NCBI GenBank assembly: GCA_022559985.1
Contig: JAFJTR010000100.1
Coordinates: 40,638 to 104,637, forward strand
Source: Parastagonospora avenae f. sp. tritici 18332-5
Lineage: Eukaryota > Ascomycota > Dothideomycetes > Pleosporales > Phaeosphaeriaceae
DNA: 64,000 nucleotides
Direction: 5' to 3'
Made by a program: the position numbers and the translations under genes. Numbering within the stretch: the stretch's first letter is position 1; every line of letters starts with the position of its first letter. Positions 12,501 to 23,032 of this stretch are shown piece by piece. The notes below the pieces were generated by a model. It was not told where the DNA came from, searched no databases, and was given only the letters and a program-made list of their open reading frames with translations.

Positions 12501-13076
12501 TCCTCTGCAGTCGAGTAATTTCATGCTGTCTCTTATCGCACCGTGACGGCGGAACTCTGCGCCTCGGACCAGACGCGCTCGCACATCATTGGCCGGAGAT
12601 CTGTTAGACCCCGCCATTGTCCTCCATTGTCCAGCGGAATGCAAGTATGTCTCGTGCGCATTCGTCGACATCATCGCTTCGTGCACAGAGTATATGGGCG
12701 ACGATCCCCTGCGGTGCACAATGTCGAAAAGCAAATTCCTTTGCCTCATGATCCTCGCTCGCCTCAGGCTTGCTCGGGCGACGCCGTCCGCAATTGCCAC
12801 ACCTCGCAAAACAGCCTGGTCCAAATGATCGGGATAACTCGGAATGCTACCAGCTAACGGCAACGGAGTCCTCGTCTAGAATTTCGATGAGTCACGAGTA
12901 CACACGATTCATCCATCTCACCTGTTTCCCGAGGATCATCTGTGTATCCAAGCTCGCTGGCCAGGCCGATGTCGCCTCATCCGCTGCGTGTGAAAATGGT
13001 TGAGCGGCGGATAATCGAGGAACGGTCGTCCATCAAAGAGGCACCATGATTATGAGCTAGTACCAGCAAAGCCATA

Positions 13077-13110
13077 CAGAGGGCTGTGGCATGCAGACCC
13101 TCTGCCACAG
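13077..13110. other. interleaved inverted repeats (pseudoknot-like order A B A' B')
   Basis: CAGAGGG (13077-13083) pairs with CCCTCTG (13098-13104), and CTGTGG (13084-13089) pairs with CCACAG (13105-13110). The two stems overlap in the order of an H-type pseudoknot rather than nested hairpins. No gene context; may be chance or a decayed repeat end. Confidence 0.4.
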
Positions 13111-14393
13111 GATTCATGTACATAATACATGCCTACTTCAAGCCTGATGGAATTAGCCGTGGACATCAATTCTCCCGGAGAAGTCTACACTTAGGCTTGA
13201 CATCATAATATCTCCTCATGGGAATACGACCTACTTACAACGGGGGTCACTCTTCGGCATCCGAACATCTTGTCTCCCGAACTTTGTAAGACCCCTGTTC
13301 AAGTTGAGATTACATCCCCGTGATGCTTTGCATATTGCTCTTCCACACCCTCCTGCAGCATTCCGAGGGGCATCTCGTTTCAACATTCCCCGCCTCCATA
13401 GCCGACCATGCTTTGCACGTTGTAACCGGTCCGTCGTGTAATAGTTCGCCTGGAGGTCCGTGCGCGACAGAGATCTCAGAGCGAACATGGTTTATAGATC
13501 TCGTACCAATTAGCTGGGCGCTATTAGAAGGCCCTCAGGCGAATCACGATGGCGCTTTCAGCGCCTTACAACGCTCATGTACGAAGAGCCAAATGACAGA
13601 GTAAGCTTACGCCGGCACGACCGTTTCCGAAGCTCTCCGGGCATATTGCATCTACGAGTGTAGCCTTCATCATTGCATGAGACGATGAGATGTAATGAAG
13701 AGCGCTCTAGAACTGTATTCAATCAGATGCCGCAATTCAGCGTATCTCGCATCTATTGGCCCAAGCCCGACCCAAAAACCAGCGGCAGTCTCGCAAGGTC
13801 CTCCGTGCTAGAGCATTTCGCACATGCAGGGCACCCATTCTTGTGCATCTGACAGCTTAGACCCTGGCCAGACAGGGTGAGCAAGTACCCACAAGTTTTC
13901 CATGCTATTCAAAATCCTTACCGCATGCCCAGGTGGAGCAAAGAGAACATATCCTGTGAACGTTCGGCCATATCATTTGAGTGAAGCTTCTCCGACACCT
14001 CGCCTCCAATTACTAGAGCTAGGAATCTCATAACTGAAGGAGACGATGCACGGCGCCTCTGCACTTACGCGTTCAAATGACGTAGGGAATGCTTGCGTAT
14101 TTTCCTGATAGCATTAGCTAAAGGCCTTCACGGAACACTCGAAACGCGAACAGGTTCAACACGAACCATCGTATATCACCAGGACGCACGATGAAGTCGC
14201 GTCTAGAAGAGCACACCCCCGGATCACATTAGTTCTGAGTATTAACAATGAAGGAGCTTTTCAATGAAAGCATGTGCAGTGTTCTGAATAATCTTAGGGC
14301 TTGTAGACACTAGGCAGCGGCAAAATTCCCGCCCGCTCTGCACCTAGACGATATATGCTGATACCTTTTAAAGCCATGCTTATTGAAAGCTTA

Positions 14394-14525
14394 AGAGGGA
14401 GCCTGGATGTATACGCAGGAGTAACATTCTCTACCTGATTCTGTAGAGATCCTTGAATGTACACGGGCTACCTCTTCACCCCGCCGTTGGGAAACGGCGG
14501 GCAGGAATTTTGCAGACGCCTGTTG
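14394..14525 (+). repeat. degenerate direct repeat, copy 1
   Basis: Shares an ordered set of blocks with 14756-14890: GGAGCCTG..TATAC, CTCT..AGAGAT, TTGAAT.TA.AC.GGCTACCTCTTCACC, GGGCA..AATTTT and CGCCTG. An inverted partial copy of its right part lies at about 14310-14345 (GCAAAATTCC.GCCCGC). Differences are mostly transitions. Nature of the parent element unknown. Confidence 0.6.
14480..14501. other. perfect 9-bp GC-rich hairpin
   Basis: CCCGCCGTT, loop GGGA, AACGGCGGG. It sits within direct repeat copy 1 but is absent from copy 2 (CTGTTCTTGTCAAGAAATGG), so it is either the ancestral state or a local change. No gene end nearby to make it a terminator. Confidence 0.5.
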
Positions 14526-14755
14526 GAGAGACGATGCTAATGGGCAGATCTTAGTATAGGACGCCCTCTGTCGTCGTACTATTAATCCACAACGGTAGTT
14601 CGAAGACACCGTCATTTAGATCCTTCATCTAGCCTCTGCATCATACTCTCTCCGATGATGTGTGGCACTGCAGCTAGGCACAATTCGGGATCATCCTAGG
14701 ACAGCATTTGACCGATCGCTACGTGAAGAGTCGCCCGCGCAAGAAGTGTGCTAAA

Positions 14756-14890
14756 TAGAGGAGCCTGAACATATACATATGTATCAAATACTCTGCGTAA
14801 CTCCACAGAGATGTTTGAATATATACAGGCTACCTCTTCACCTGTTCTTGTCAAGAAATGGTGGGCACAAATTTTCCCGGCGCCTGGTGA
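14756..14890 (+). repeat. degenerate direct repeat, copy 2
   Basis: Second copy of the ~130-bp element at 14394-14525, about 360 bp downstream in the same orientation. The 99-codon ORF beginning 14779 runs through it and is not considered a gene. Confidence 0.6.
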
Positions 14891-15466
14891 CTGGTGCGAA
14901 GGTATTGCCTCGTAAGTTGCAAGACCTTGCTATCGAACGCATGTGGGATGTCGCCATGGCCTTCGCACTCGGTCGAGTGTCTCGGGAGTTCGTGATTGTT
15001 AGGCATGACGTGGTGTATATGCCACTGAAGGTGGCACACGAATATCAATGGGACTATAAATCCTACGATGATGAGTAGCGTCTCTTTTGCGTCCAGCTAC
15101 GCCTGTGTGCTTGTTTTGGCTGTAATGTTATTGATGGTGGACGGGCAATGATGAGTCACTTCGCTTTACTTTCCAGATTCGCCTGTGTGCTGCTTCAGTG
15201 TACATATTACATGTACGTACAAACAATTGATCGTTTGTCATTTCAATCCATCTCAGTGCTCTCGTGCTTGCTCAAGTCGCAGCAGAGCAGACACGAATTT
15301 CGTAGGTGCCTGGTGAGCTTCAATTTGCGACTTCCAAGGCCCAGGAAAACTGGATGATTGCACACTGTGGTCGCATAGATATTGACGTCCAGTACAGGTG
15401 AAGCGGTGGTTGAAGTTGCGGCGTCGCGGTGCTGAGGAGAATTCCAAGTGCTCGAAAGGGCAGCCA

Positions 15467-15542
15467 ATAGCCCGAAGCTATACAGAGGATTATCACTACG
15501 CTGTAATTGTGACAGCAAGGCACCGTGTATAGCTCCACGCAT
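15467..15542. repeat. MITE-like inverted-repeat element
   Basis: Begins ATAGCCCGAAGCTATACAGAGG and ends near CCGTGTATAGCTCCACGCAT. It shares its flank CATCCTGATCGCTTT with the copy at 17580, so the repeat unit extends beyond the terminal inverted repeats. Interior resembles the 17580 copy (CACTACG..TAATTGTGACAG versus CACGTTTCGATCGTAACAG). Confidence 0.7.
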
Positions 15543-15980
15543 CCTGATCGCTTTGTGTCGTGGGTGACAACCTGCAGTAGCAAGAATAGGCCCCGCGTGA
15601 TGCTATTGTTTTACTCAATGTACAAGAAGTTACTTCATAGCCGAGGGCTATATACACAGGACTGGCCGTCGCAGTTGAAGCTCAGTGATCACGAACATGA
15701 TTCCGATAGGCTTCCCGCGTGAGTCAGTTACATTTGTTCTGATGTGCCATGGCTAACACATTGCAGGGTCACGAAGAAGGTCGAGTACCAATGCACATTG
15801 ACTGGCAAGGCTTTCCGATGTGAAGCTTCAACACGTGCCAATGGAGAGCGCCTTAAGAAGGTCGAGATTATCAAGGCACCCGGCGTTGCTTATATTCGAC
15901 GCAAGCGAACCAAAAAGACGATCGCGATGAAGGCCACCGGAAAGCGATGGCTACCCGGAGCCAAGCCTCTCCATTGGTGA
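15525..15980 (+). pseudogene. relic of a spliced cysteine-rich gene (possible)
   Basis: An open frame reads to LSDHEHDSDRLPA at 15718, then a good intron 15719-15766 (GTGAGT, CTAAC, TTGCAG), then in phase VTKKVEYQCTLTGKAFRC and a very basic tail ending KPLHW at 15980. The end of exon 1 is homologous at DNA level to the exon at 17469-17530 on the other strand (TGATCAC..GGCTT). The front part overlaps two MITE-like copies, so a functional protein is doubtful. No family recognised. Confidence 0.25.
15637..15680. repeat. MITE-like element, truncated
   Basis: ATAGCCGAGGGCTATATACACAGG followed by CCGTCGCAGTTGAAGCTC, matching CCGTTGCGATTGAAGCTC in the GLT1-intron copy. No right terminal repeat is present. 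Confidence 0.55.
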
Positions 15981-16414
15981 AATCGAACAGCGCACTCTCT
16001 CGGGTTCGAACATCACGGTTGTTCAACATGTTTCGACGTGATGGGCAGTGGACCTTGTCTGAAGGCTTCCACAACACATTTGACATACTTTTCTTCGACG
16101 TGCAATTGCGATGGGCAATGGCCCGTGTCCCACCGTTTCCACATGATATCTGCCAACTGGTCCTAGTATATAGATTTGAATTCCACATTGCCTCTGTCTT
16201 TGAATCTCTTCTTGATGATTCTCCCGACGTACATGCCAACATTGCCCACTTGAACCATTCCTTGTAAACCTACTTCGTGGAAGTGTACTATTTCCTCCCT
16301 TTTAATAAGTTGCGATTCCACGATGCGCATTTCTATTGCATCTTCGACTAGGAAAAGCTCCTCTGCAAGAATAGGTGGAGTATTATTAACGATCGTCTGG
16401 AGACTCTTGTCGAG

Positions 16415-16742
16415 CTAAGAATGCGAGAGAACGGGCTGGATAGAGAGTTTCACCTCCCTATAAGTCCTATCCGATCTCGCAGCATCTGTCATGTCCACAC
16501 TACCTACAGTGACGAGGCTGATACGACTAATCATGACTTCTGCGTTGCTGCTAACACAACGTCGCCGCGCCGCTTCCTGAATTAGATCTTTGCAAATTGA
16601 TCGCTAGTCGTACGATTAGTGCAACATTAAGTTAGTAACTTACGTCTGCGCCATCTGCGCTGTCATCCGCGCTATCATCGTCGCTACCCATTTTACGATC
16701 ACGTTGTAGAAGTACGGGGTTATAGAAACCGGTGCCAGGCAT
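16415..16742 (-). CDS. possible small spliced gene, 86 aa, unknown
   Basis: Exon 1 16644-16742 encodes 33 codons beginning MPGTGFYNPVLLQRDRKM and ending in the acidic stretch GSDDDSADDSADGAD. A convincing 67-bp intron follows: GTAAGT, TACTAAC, TAATTCAG. Exon 2 16415-16576 continues in phase for 53 codons, rich in Arg and Ser, to a TAG. No homologue recognised and no upstream signal identified. It lies in the repeat-rich block, so it could equally be a gene remnant that kept its splice sites. Confidence 0.3.
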
Positions 16743-17243
16743 CTTAGAAATGTAGCTAAGCAAATATTAGCTGAAATCAGGCTTTCAGAATGTCGTGAAA
16801 TGGCAGGCTTAGAAGTCAACGATGCAGCTAGATGTAAAGCAGGGTCGCGACAGTAGATTTGGGGGTTATGAGAGGCTCTGGGATTCTGAAGGATGGGTGG
16901 GAAGATGTAGGGAGCTGTGGGGATGTGTAGAAATGTGTAGAACGCTGAAAATAGACGTGGCTATGAAGCGGATGTTGGGGTGGACAATAGTGGTGTCCTA
17001 GAAAGCGATGGAAGCTGATGTTCGTAGATGCTCAGCTGATACAAACAGCTGTCTCAAGATTGAAACTTGAGGTAGATCTGTGGAGCTTGGGGAGGAATGA
17101 CATCGATGATCAGGGCTATTGAGGCAGGATTTGGGGAGGAGCGGCGTGGTCTGATAGTCTGCTGGACACCATGACACGTGAACACGAGAGTGAAGTTGGA
17201 AGAAGCATTGTACATTGTATGTATGGTCATTTCGTATGTTTAT

Positions 17244-17530
17244 CTAACGCTCCTTCATGCGCTGGCCAGGAACATACCCTGGAGGTGGGATTCCGTAGCC
17301 TTCCTCGCCTAGCCTCTTGCCAAACTTCTTCTCATCCTTGTGGCTTATAAAGGGTTTCTGGCACAGGTGACAGGTTTCGTAACCAAAGCGCGAGCACTTG
17401 AAGCGTCAACGGCTGTTGCTGTTTGTTAGCATCAAGAACAGTATGTTGATGTTGGATGTGATGACTTACTTTAGGAAACAGGTTTGGCAGACACGTACGT
17501 CAAGCCGATCCCACCTCCACTTGTGATCAC
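17244..17530 (-). pseudogene. zinc-ribbon-like gene fragment with in-frame TGA
   Basis: Two exons. The upstream one (17469 to about 17530) encodes CDHKWRWDRLDVRVCQTCFL and ends at GTAAGT. After a ~55-bp intron the last exon reads CGT TGA CGC, then RFKCSRFGYETCHLC, KPFISHKDEKKFGKRLGEEG, ending GQRMKER and TAG at 17244. The pairs CQTC and CHLC look metal-binding. The in-frame TGA is most simply CGA changed to TGA, and the 5' part runs straight into a MITE-like copy, so the gene is probably dead. Family unknown. Confidence 0.4.
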
Positions 17531-17579
17531 AGCTGTACTGAAGGTTGTCAACTACGACGGAAAGCGACCAGGTTATCTG

Positions 17580-17652
17580 ATAGCCCGAAGCTATACACGG
17601 TATTACCACGTTTCGATCGTAACAGTAAGTCCCCGTGTATTGCTCCAGGCAT
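17580..17652. repeat. MITE-like inverted-repeat element
   Basis: Left end ATAGCCCGAAGCTATACACGG; right end CCCCGTGTATTGCTCCAGGC is its imperfect inverse. Closest relative is the copy at 15467, including the right flank ATCCTGATCGCTTT. Borders the zinc-ribbon relic at 17244-17530. Confidence 0.7.
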
Positions 17653-18181
17653 CCTGATCGCTTTCTTTCCGTAGTGAGAACCAGCAGCACAGCATCGCTG
17701 GGCTTCAACTGGCTAGTAGCTGCTATCATACACCTTCCATCGTGATCGATGACTTCCAGTGCGAATCTCAAGGTTGCTAGCGCTATTACAACCAATTGCT
17801 TAGCGACCATCTCGCAAAAGGCGGTGAATCAAAAGCACTCCCGTCAACATATTAGTATCGTAAAGTTCATTTTTCATGTACGCTAAGTGCTATGCTTGTG
17901 CGACGTTTCCATACTGCAAACATGCTACGCTCAATGCGCGCGCAGCAGATGTCCAACCCCACCGCAGCCCCACTGGCAAGCGTACAAAGACTCCAGTATC
18001 TGCATGAGCCTGCCCGCTATCCAATGCCCAAAAGCCTTTTGTGTATCAAACCGAATCCAAATATGAACGTTGAAAAGTTCGTGATCGCGTGGACGGAGAC
18101 CTGGTGTTTGTTAGCTACTTGCGTCTGATGCAGCGGAAGCGAGCAACGTACCAAAAGACGGAGAGTGCAATATGCAACTCT

Positions 18182-18620
18182 CTAGTCCTTCATCTCATCA
18201 TCGGGGTCGACGAAGTCCTCGTCATCATCCTCCTCGTCGTCGTCGCCGAGCTCCTGGTTGGCCTTGGCGAAGTCGATGTTCTTGCCGCGCGTGCGGGATC
18301 CGATGACGTTGGCCGTGTCAATCTCTTCCATGTTGTCCTCATCGGGCTCCTCGACTATTCTGCTGTTAGAATGAAGCATACTCGCTGTTCACTTTGGAAG
18401 CATACCTTCGCCGGCCTGATGCGAACGAGTTAGCTGTTTGCGCCTGTGCATGCTAGATTCAGCGCGGAAAACGTACCTGCTCCTCAGCACCAGACTCGTC
18501 GCTGGAATCGTCGTCCATGCTCTCCTCTACGGTGTTGTCCTCGGGTGCCTTGCCCTTGCCTTTGCCCTCGGTAGCGGGGTCCTGGACGCCCTGCATCTGG
18601 TTGTCCTGTTGTGCAGACAT
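18182..18620 (-). CDS. CHZ1: histone H2A.Z-specific chaperone
   Basis: Acidic nuclear chaperone for H2A.Z-H2B dimers. Exons: 18477-18620, a 10-nt microexon 18406-18415 (GCCGGCGAAG) and 18182-18354; 327 nt, 108 aa. The protein starts MSAQQDNQMQGVQDP, has an acidic stretch MDDDSSDESGAEEQ, the microexon-encoded AGE, then the CHZ core EEPDEDNMEEIDTANVIG, SRTRGKNIDFAKANQEL, and an acidic tail ending DDEMKD. Length and order match fungal CHZ1. The microexon is required to keep phase and gives the EEQAGEVEEPDEDN join. Confidence in the family is high from the CHZ motif. Confidence 0.93.
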
Positions 18621-19046
18621 GGTGATCGCGGCTGGTAGTGTGTGGGGTATTTCGAAGGGGTGCAGTGATCTGAGTGAGTGCGATTGAAGGGTCTGTGAGC
18701 TGTTTGTTGTTGCGATTGCAGAGCGGAAGAAGTCAAGGTGACCGCCTGCCATTTCTTCGTCCCATGCAGCTAACGCCACTAAACCGCATTGGCCATGATT
18801 GCCCCGCCAACGCGCCTTCTTGGTGTAGGAGAGCAAACATGGTGACAATTGGCTCGTAGCAATCCAGCTCCAATTGGATAAGAGACGGCACTTGATGCAA
18901 AGCGCTTACAGTACAGTTGAGTTCCAGATGCATTCTCAATGTTTGGTATTTTTTTCAACTCATAAACCCCAAAATGCAGTCTATCTGAGACTTGTTTTCC
19001 GTGAAAGTCGTTACCATGAATCATCGCCCTCCTCCACACTCATTGC
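18621..19046. promoter_or_regulatory. CHZ1 promoter / ADE gene 3' end
   Basis: 426 bp upstream of CHZ1 and downstream of the purine gene, both on the minus strand. No gene recognised. Confidence 0.4.
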
Positions 19047-20989
19047 TCAGTGGTGGAAAAGCCTAATGTGCTGCTCAACAAACGTGATGCCCAACTTTTC
19101 CGCCGTCTCAAAGACGGCACCATCATTTTGACTTCCTGTCGGCGCTGCAATGTATGCCGCACCGCTCCTCTGCGCCCTGAAAACGTTGTCGATGAAGGGG
19201 AAAAACGCGTCGGAGCTGACAGCGACACCCTTCAACTTTGACAGCCACTCTTTGCGCTCCTCTGCAGAGAATGGCTGCGGTACCTGGCCTTCTTCAAAGT
19301 GTGACTCAAAGTCTTCGCGCTCGATGCCCTCCTCAGGAACAAGGCCGGAGCAGAGGAGATCGATGGCATTGGACTTTGATGGGCGCTTTGTGCCCTTCTT
19401 GAAGTTCAAGCCGAGTGTGCGGGAGTGGAAGCGCATCCACCAGTTGTCTGCCTTGTCACCTGCGAGGCGCGTGCAGTGAATGCGGGCTGTGGTTATGTTA
19501 GGTTGTCTCTTTAGATCGTCATATTGTCACTTACACTGCTGGCCTGCACCAAGACCGATGATCTGACCGTTGAGCGCATAGCAGACACTGTTGGACTGAG
19601 TGTACTTGAGCGCAATGGTGGCAACTGTCAAGTCTCGCTGAGCTGACTCTGGTAGAGTGCCCGAGTTCTTGGGTACGATGACGTGGTTGAACGTGTCAGA
19701 AGGCACAATCTTCGCGTCGTTACGGTGTTGCTTGAGAGTGATGCCGAAGACCGTCCTTGTCTCCTCAGTCGCGGGCACGTATTCGGGATCCATCTGAAGC
19801 ACAAGGTATTTTCCGCCCTTCTTCTTCTTGAGAATGTCAAGCGCCTCAGGGGAATAGCTTGGTGCGATCACACCGTCTGACACCTCACGGCTGATGATCT
19901 TTGCGGTGGGTAGCTACCACTTGTTAGCATTCGTACCTTCTGCTCAGGAATTCCCGACTTACATCGACCTCGTGCGACAGTGCAATCATGTCGCCGAAAC
20001 TTGACATCCTGTCCGCGCCTCGGGCCCTAGCATATGCCTGGGCGAGGCCAGAGTTCTCGATGCCTTCAATGTCATCGACCATGTACACCTTGCGTTCACC
20101 CTCGCTCAGAGGCACACCGATAGCGGCACCGGCGGGCGACACGTGCTTGAAGCTTGCTGCAGCTGGATAGTTGAGCGCCTGGGAAAGCTCCTGCACCAAA
20201 GGCCATGCGTTGAGCGCATCGAGGAGGTTGATGTATCCCGGCGCACCTCCAAGAACCTTGAAAGGCAGTGGCTTTTCTGGCATCGCAACGGTCGCGGGCT
20301 TCTGGTGAGGGTTTGCACCATATCGAAGGGGCAGGAACTGGTTGCCATCTCCTGCGTACTTCTTCCTGAAGAACTCTGATATCGCGCTGTCGTATGCTGC
20401 AGTCTGCTCGAAGGCCTTCAGGGCGTACCGCTGCTTGCTCTGCTCTGAGACCTCGCCGTCCTTCTTAAGCTCGGTGAGGAGATCATGGTAATCGTTCGGG
20501 TCGCTGATGATTGTGACACGCGCATGGTTCTTAGCTGCGGCCCTGAGGAGCGTGACACCTCCAATGTCAATCTCCTCGACAGCCTCTGGGATGGTGACGT
20601 TGATCCTCGCGACAGTTTCGGAGAAAGGGTATAAGTTGCAGACAACAAAGTCGATCTTGTCAATGCTATTCGCGGAGAGATCTGAGTCGTCGGAGTCGAG
20701 GTTACGCGCAAGAATGCCTCCGTGCACTGCTGGGTGTAGGGTCTTGACGCGACCACCGAGCATTTCTGGCGCCTTGGTGATGGCAGAAACATCCTCAACA
20801 GGGAAGTTGGCTTGACGGATCATCTTCGCCGTACCGCCCGAAGCGAGTAGCCTTACACCGCATTCGTGCAGTCCTTTAGCCAGGTCAAGCAGACCTGTCT
20901 TGTCGTAGACCGATAGGATGGCTGTTGTGGTTAGTATTGATTGGCTCTTCGTACAGAAAGTGGGATTTACCTGTCTTTTGACCTGCCAT
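19047..20989 (-). CDS. ADE17: bifunctional AICAR transformylase / IMP cyclohydrolase
   Basis: Catalyses the last two steps of de novo purine synthesis, AICAR to FAICAR with 10-formyl-THF and FAICAR to IMP. Exons: 20971-20989 (only MAGQKT plus one base), 19963-20921, 19535-19913, 19047-19486; 1797 nt, 598 aa, as in the family. The N-terminal MGS-like cyclohydrolase has ILSVYDKTGL, HECGVRLLASGGTA and GGRVKTLHPAVHGGIL. The transformylase follows with LRYGANPHQ, KHVSPAGAAIG, QSNSVCYALNGQIIGLGAGQQS and RTLGLNFKKG, ending RLFHH. The first intron comes after 19 coding bases. ADE16 and ADE17 are yeast paralogues; the symbol means that family. Confidence 0.96.
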
Positions 20990-21581
20990 GATGATTTCTC
21001 TACACCTCGAAACCTGTCAAAGATGTTGATGTAAAAGAAGAAGTAGTAGATCCAAAGGGGATTGCTACCCCAACGTGGAGATGCTGTTTCAAAAAAAGTT
21101 GCGCAGCCCCGCGATCCCGCGTCACTACCCCACCAGCTTGCTGGCTGTTCCTTCCGCGATCGGGATTGGTCAAAGCTCCCATCTCAGCGAAGGAAATAAC
21201 TAAACATGCCATCGATCTCTGGCGCTTCAGCAGACTTCCCCCGAGCTAATTATTTATGGCAAGTCAAAATATGTAGGACGAATCGGCGTATCCCCTCTCT
21301 TCATCCCAAGCGCTTCGTGTAGATATCATGACCGTCAATTGCGTCTCAGCAAGCCTCGGCTGTGCGTGGCCGTGCTGGCTGTCTCAGTATCAGTGTCGAA
21401 CCCGCTGATGCCCACATGAACATATTTTCGCGGGTAACCTACACAGGTCCTTGTCATATTGCTAGATCGGAGGCCTGATTCCATTCAAAGGTGGCAGCAA
21501 AGGCTTGCATACTCGAGGCCGTGCGCTGTTGGACGGCTTATCGTCAGTCGAATAACCGCGCAACTAACACGCTACGACAAT
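20990..21581. promoter_or_regulatory. divergent promoter region (ADE17 / Nudix gene)
   Basis: 592 bp between two divergently transcribed genes, so it should carry both promoters. No strong motif recognised. Confidence 0.5.
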
Positions 21582-23032
21582 ATGTCCACACCGTCCGATA
21601 CCCAGGAGATCATCAGCAACCTCAAGTCGGTGCTCCTCGAAGTCAATGGACATCCATACCCAGAGGTCGCGTGTCCAGATGGTGTGCCCAAACGCGCCTC
21701 CGTAGCCCTCATCCTACGTGTACAGCCCAGGTACTCGCATTGGCCCACGTCCTCAGAGAACGCGTCGTCTACTTTTTTACCAGACTCACCGACCAAGCGC
21801 CGTCGCTCTTCCGTAACCTCAAGCCACAAGCTGAACTTTGAAGACAAGCTCAATGCCTTCTTCGAACAGGACTGGGTGAAACATGGCGATCCTGAGCTCC
21901 TGTTCATCAAGAGAGCAACGCGAGTAGGCGACAAATGGAACGGCCATGTTGCACTGCCTGGCGGAAAGCGAGACCCTGAGGACGCCGATGACGCGGTCAC
22001 AGCCATGCGAGAGGCCCACGAAGAGGTGGGAATAGATCTCAGTGATGGGAATGCAATAGAGGTAGGAAATCTGCCTCAGAGAATTGTTACTACAAGCTGG
22101 GGAAAAGTGCCGTAAGTTCCCTCGAATAACTGTGCACACGAAAATTAAGACTAATGTGTCCTAGATTGATGGTTCTGTGCCCTTACATATACATCCTCAC
22201 CTTCCCGTCCTACCCAGCGCAGTGCCTACAACCGACCGAAGTAGCCTCCTCCCACTGGGTGCCCCTCCGCGCCCTCCTACTCCCGGCTCTTCGAACACAA
22301 GAATATGCCGACGTGAGCGCCCGGCTAGCAAAGTCTGAGCTCGGCATCAAGCGATGGTTTCTCCAGGCTATGCTTAGCAAAATGATGTTTGCTGCAATAC
22401 ACCTCGTACCGTCCAACTCGACGCATTGCTCTACAATACCAGACTTTATACTGGCGGACGAGCCATCGACGGGGCCCATGGCGCGACTCAAGGATACACT
22501 GAAGGGTATGGAAGGCGGTCCAAGAGACAAGAAGCCACCACTTCTGCTCTGGGGCCTAACATTAGGCGTGGTGAGTGACTTCTTGGAGCACATCCCGCCT
22601 CACAACGCTCTGGAGTTATGGACGTATCCTACATTTATAAGCTGGGACGTTCGATTTGTCATGTGGGCTATGTCGTATAGGTTCAGGCAGCAGAAGTCAA
22701 AAGAGATGAGCACGTCAAGCATGGCGAATGGTTCCGATCCTGGTACGCCACCGATACAAGACTTGCGAGGACTGGGTAGCGAAGGAATAGGAAGCCTGTA
22801 CAACGAGAAGCCAGGCGAAGTAGGTATCGCAGGCTTGGGCGTAGGAAGAGGGTGGGGACGGACCGGAAGATCAAAGATGATTGCAAGAGGCGCGGCCGTG
22901 AATTCCATGTTGGAAGGATATTATCCTATCGTGAGAAAGGCCGTAGCTACAACACTTGTTGCGAGAATCGGCGTTGCTGCTCTTCTGAGCTTTGCGGCTT
23001 GGAAGACATTCAAGCAGAGCCGGTGGCGCTGA
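21582..23032 (+). CDS. Nudix hydrolase, CoA-diphosphatase (PCD1-like) type with C-terminal extension
   Basis: Likely hydrolyses a nucleoside-diphosphate-linked substrate such as CoA. Exons 21582-22111 and 22165-23032; 1398 nt, 465 aa. The Nudix box GGKRDPEDAD..AMREAHEEVGIDL is near residues 126-150, with the spacing of the CoA group. KRASVALILRV and LLFIKRATRVGDKWNGHVALPGG precede it, and YILTFPSY plus ASSHWVPLRALL follow in exon 2. The family is usually 300-380 aa; here a long low-complexity Gly/Ser segment (GSDPGTPP, GLGVGRGWGRTG) and a hydrophobic C-terminus TTLVARIGVAALLSFAAW follow, suggesting a tail anchor. Substrate is inferred from the family. Confidence 0.88.

Larger units (their letters stand above)
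12501..18181. other. gene-poor block of degenerate repeats and gene relics
   Basis: About 5.7 kb with no long gene. It contains at least three MITE-like copies, a ~130-bp duplicated segment, a perfect hairpin, an interleaved inverted repeat, two relics of a cysteine-rich exon in opposite orientation, and one small spliced ORF candidate (separate entries). From 12501 to 13076 and 13111 to 14290 I see nothing else. Confidence 0.6.

Noticed and set aside
14779..15078. 99-codon plus-strand ORF
   Set aside because: Runs through the degenerate direct repeat copy 2 and has no counterpart frame in copy 1.
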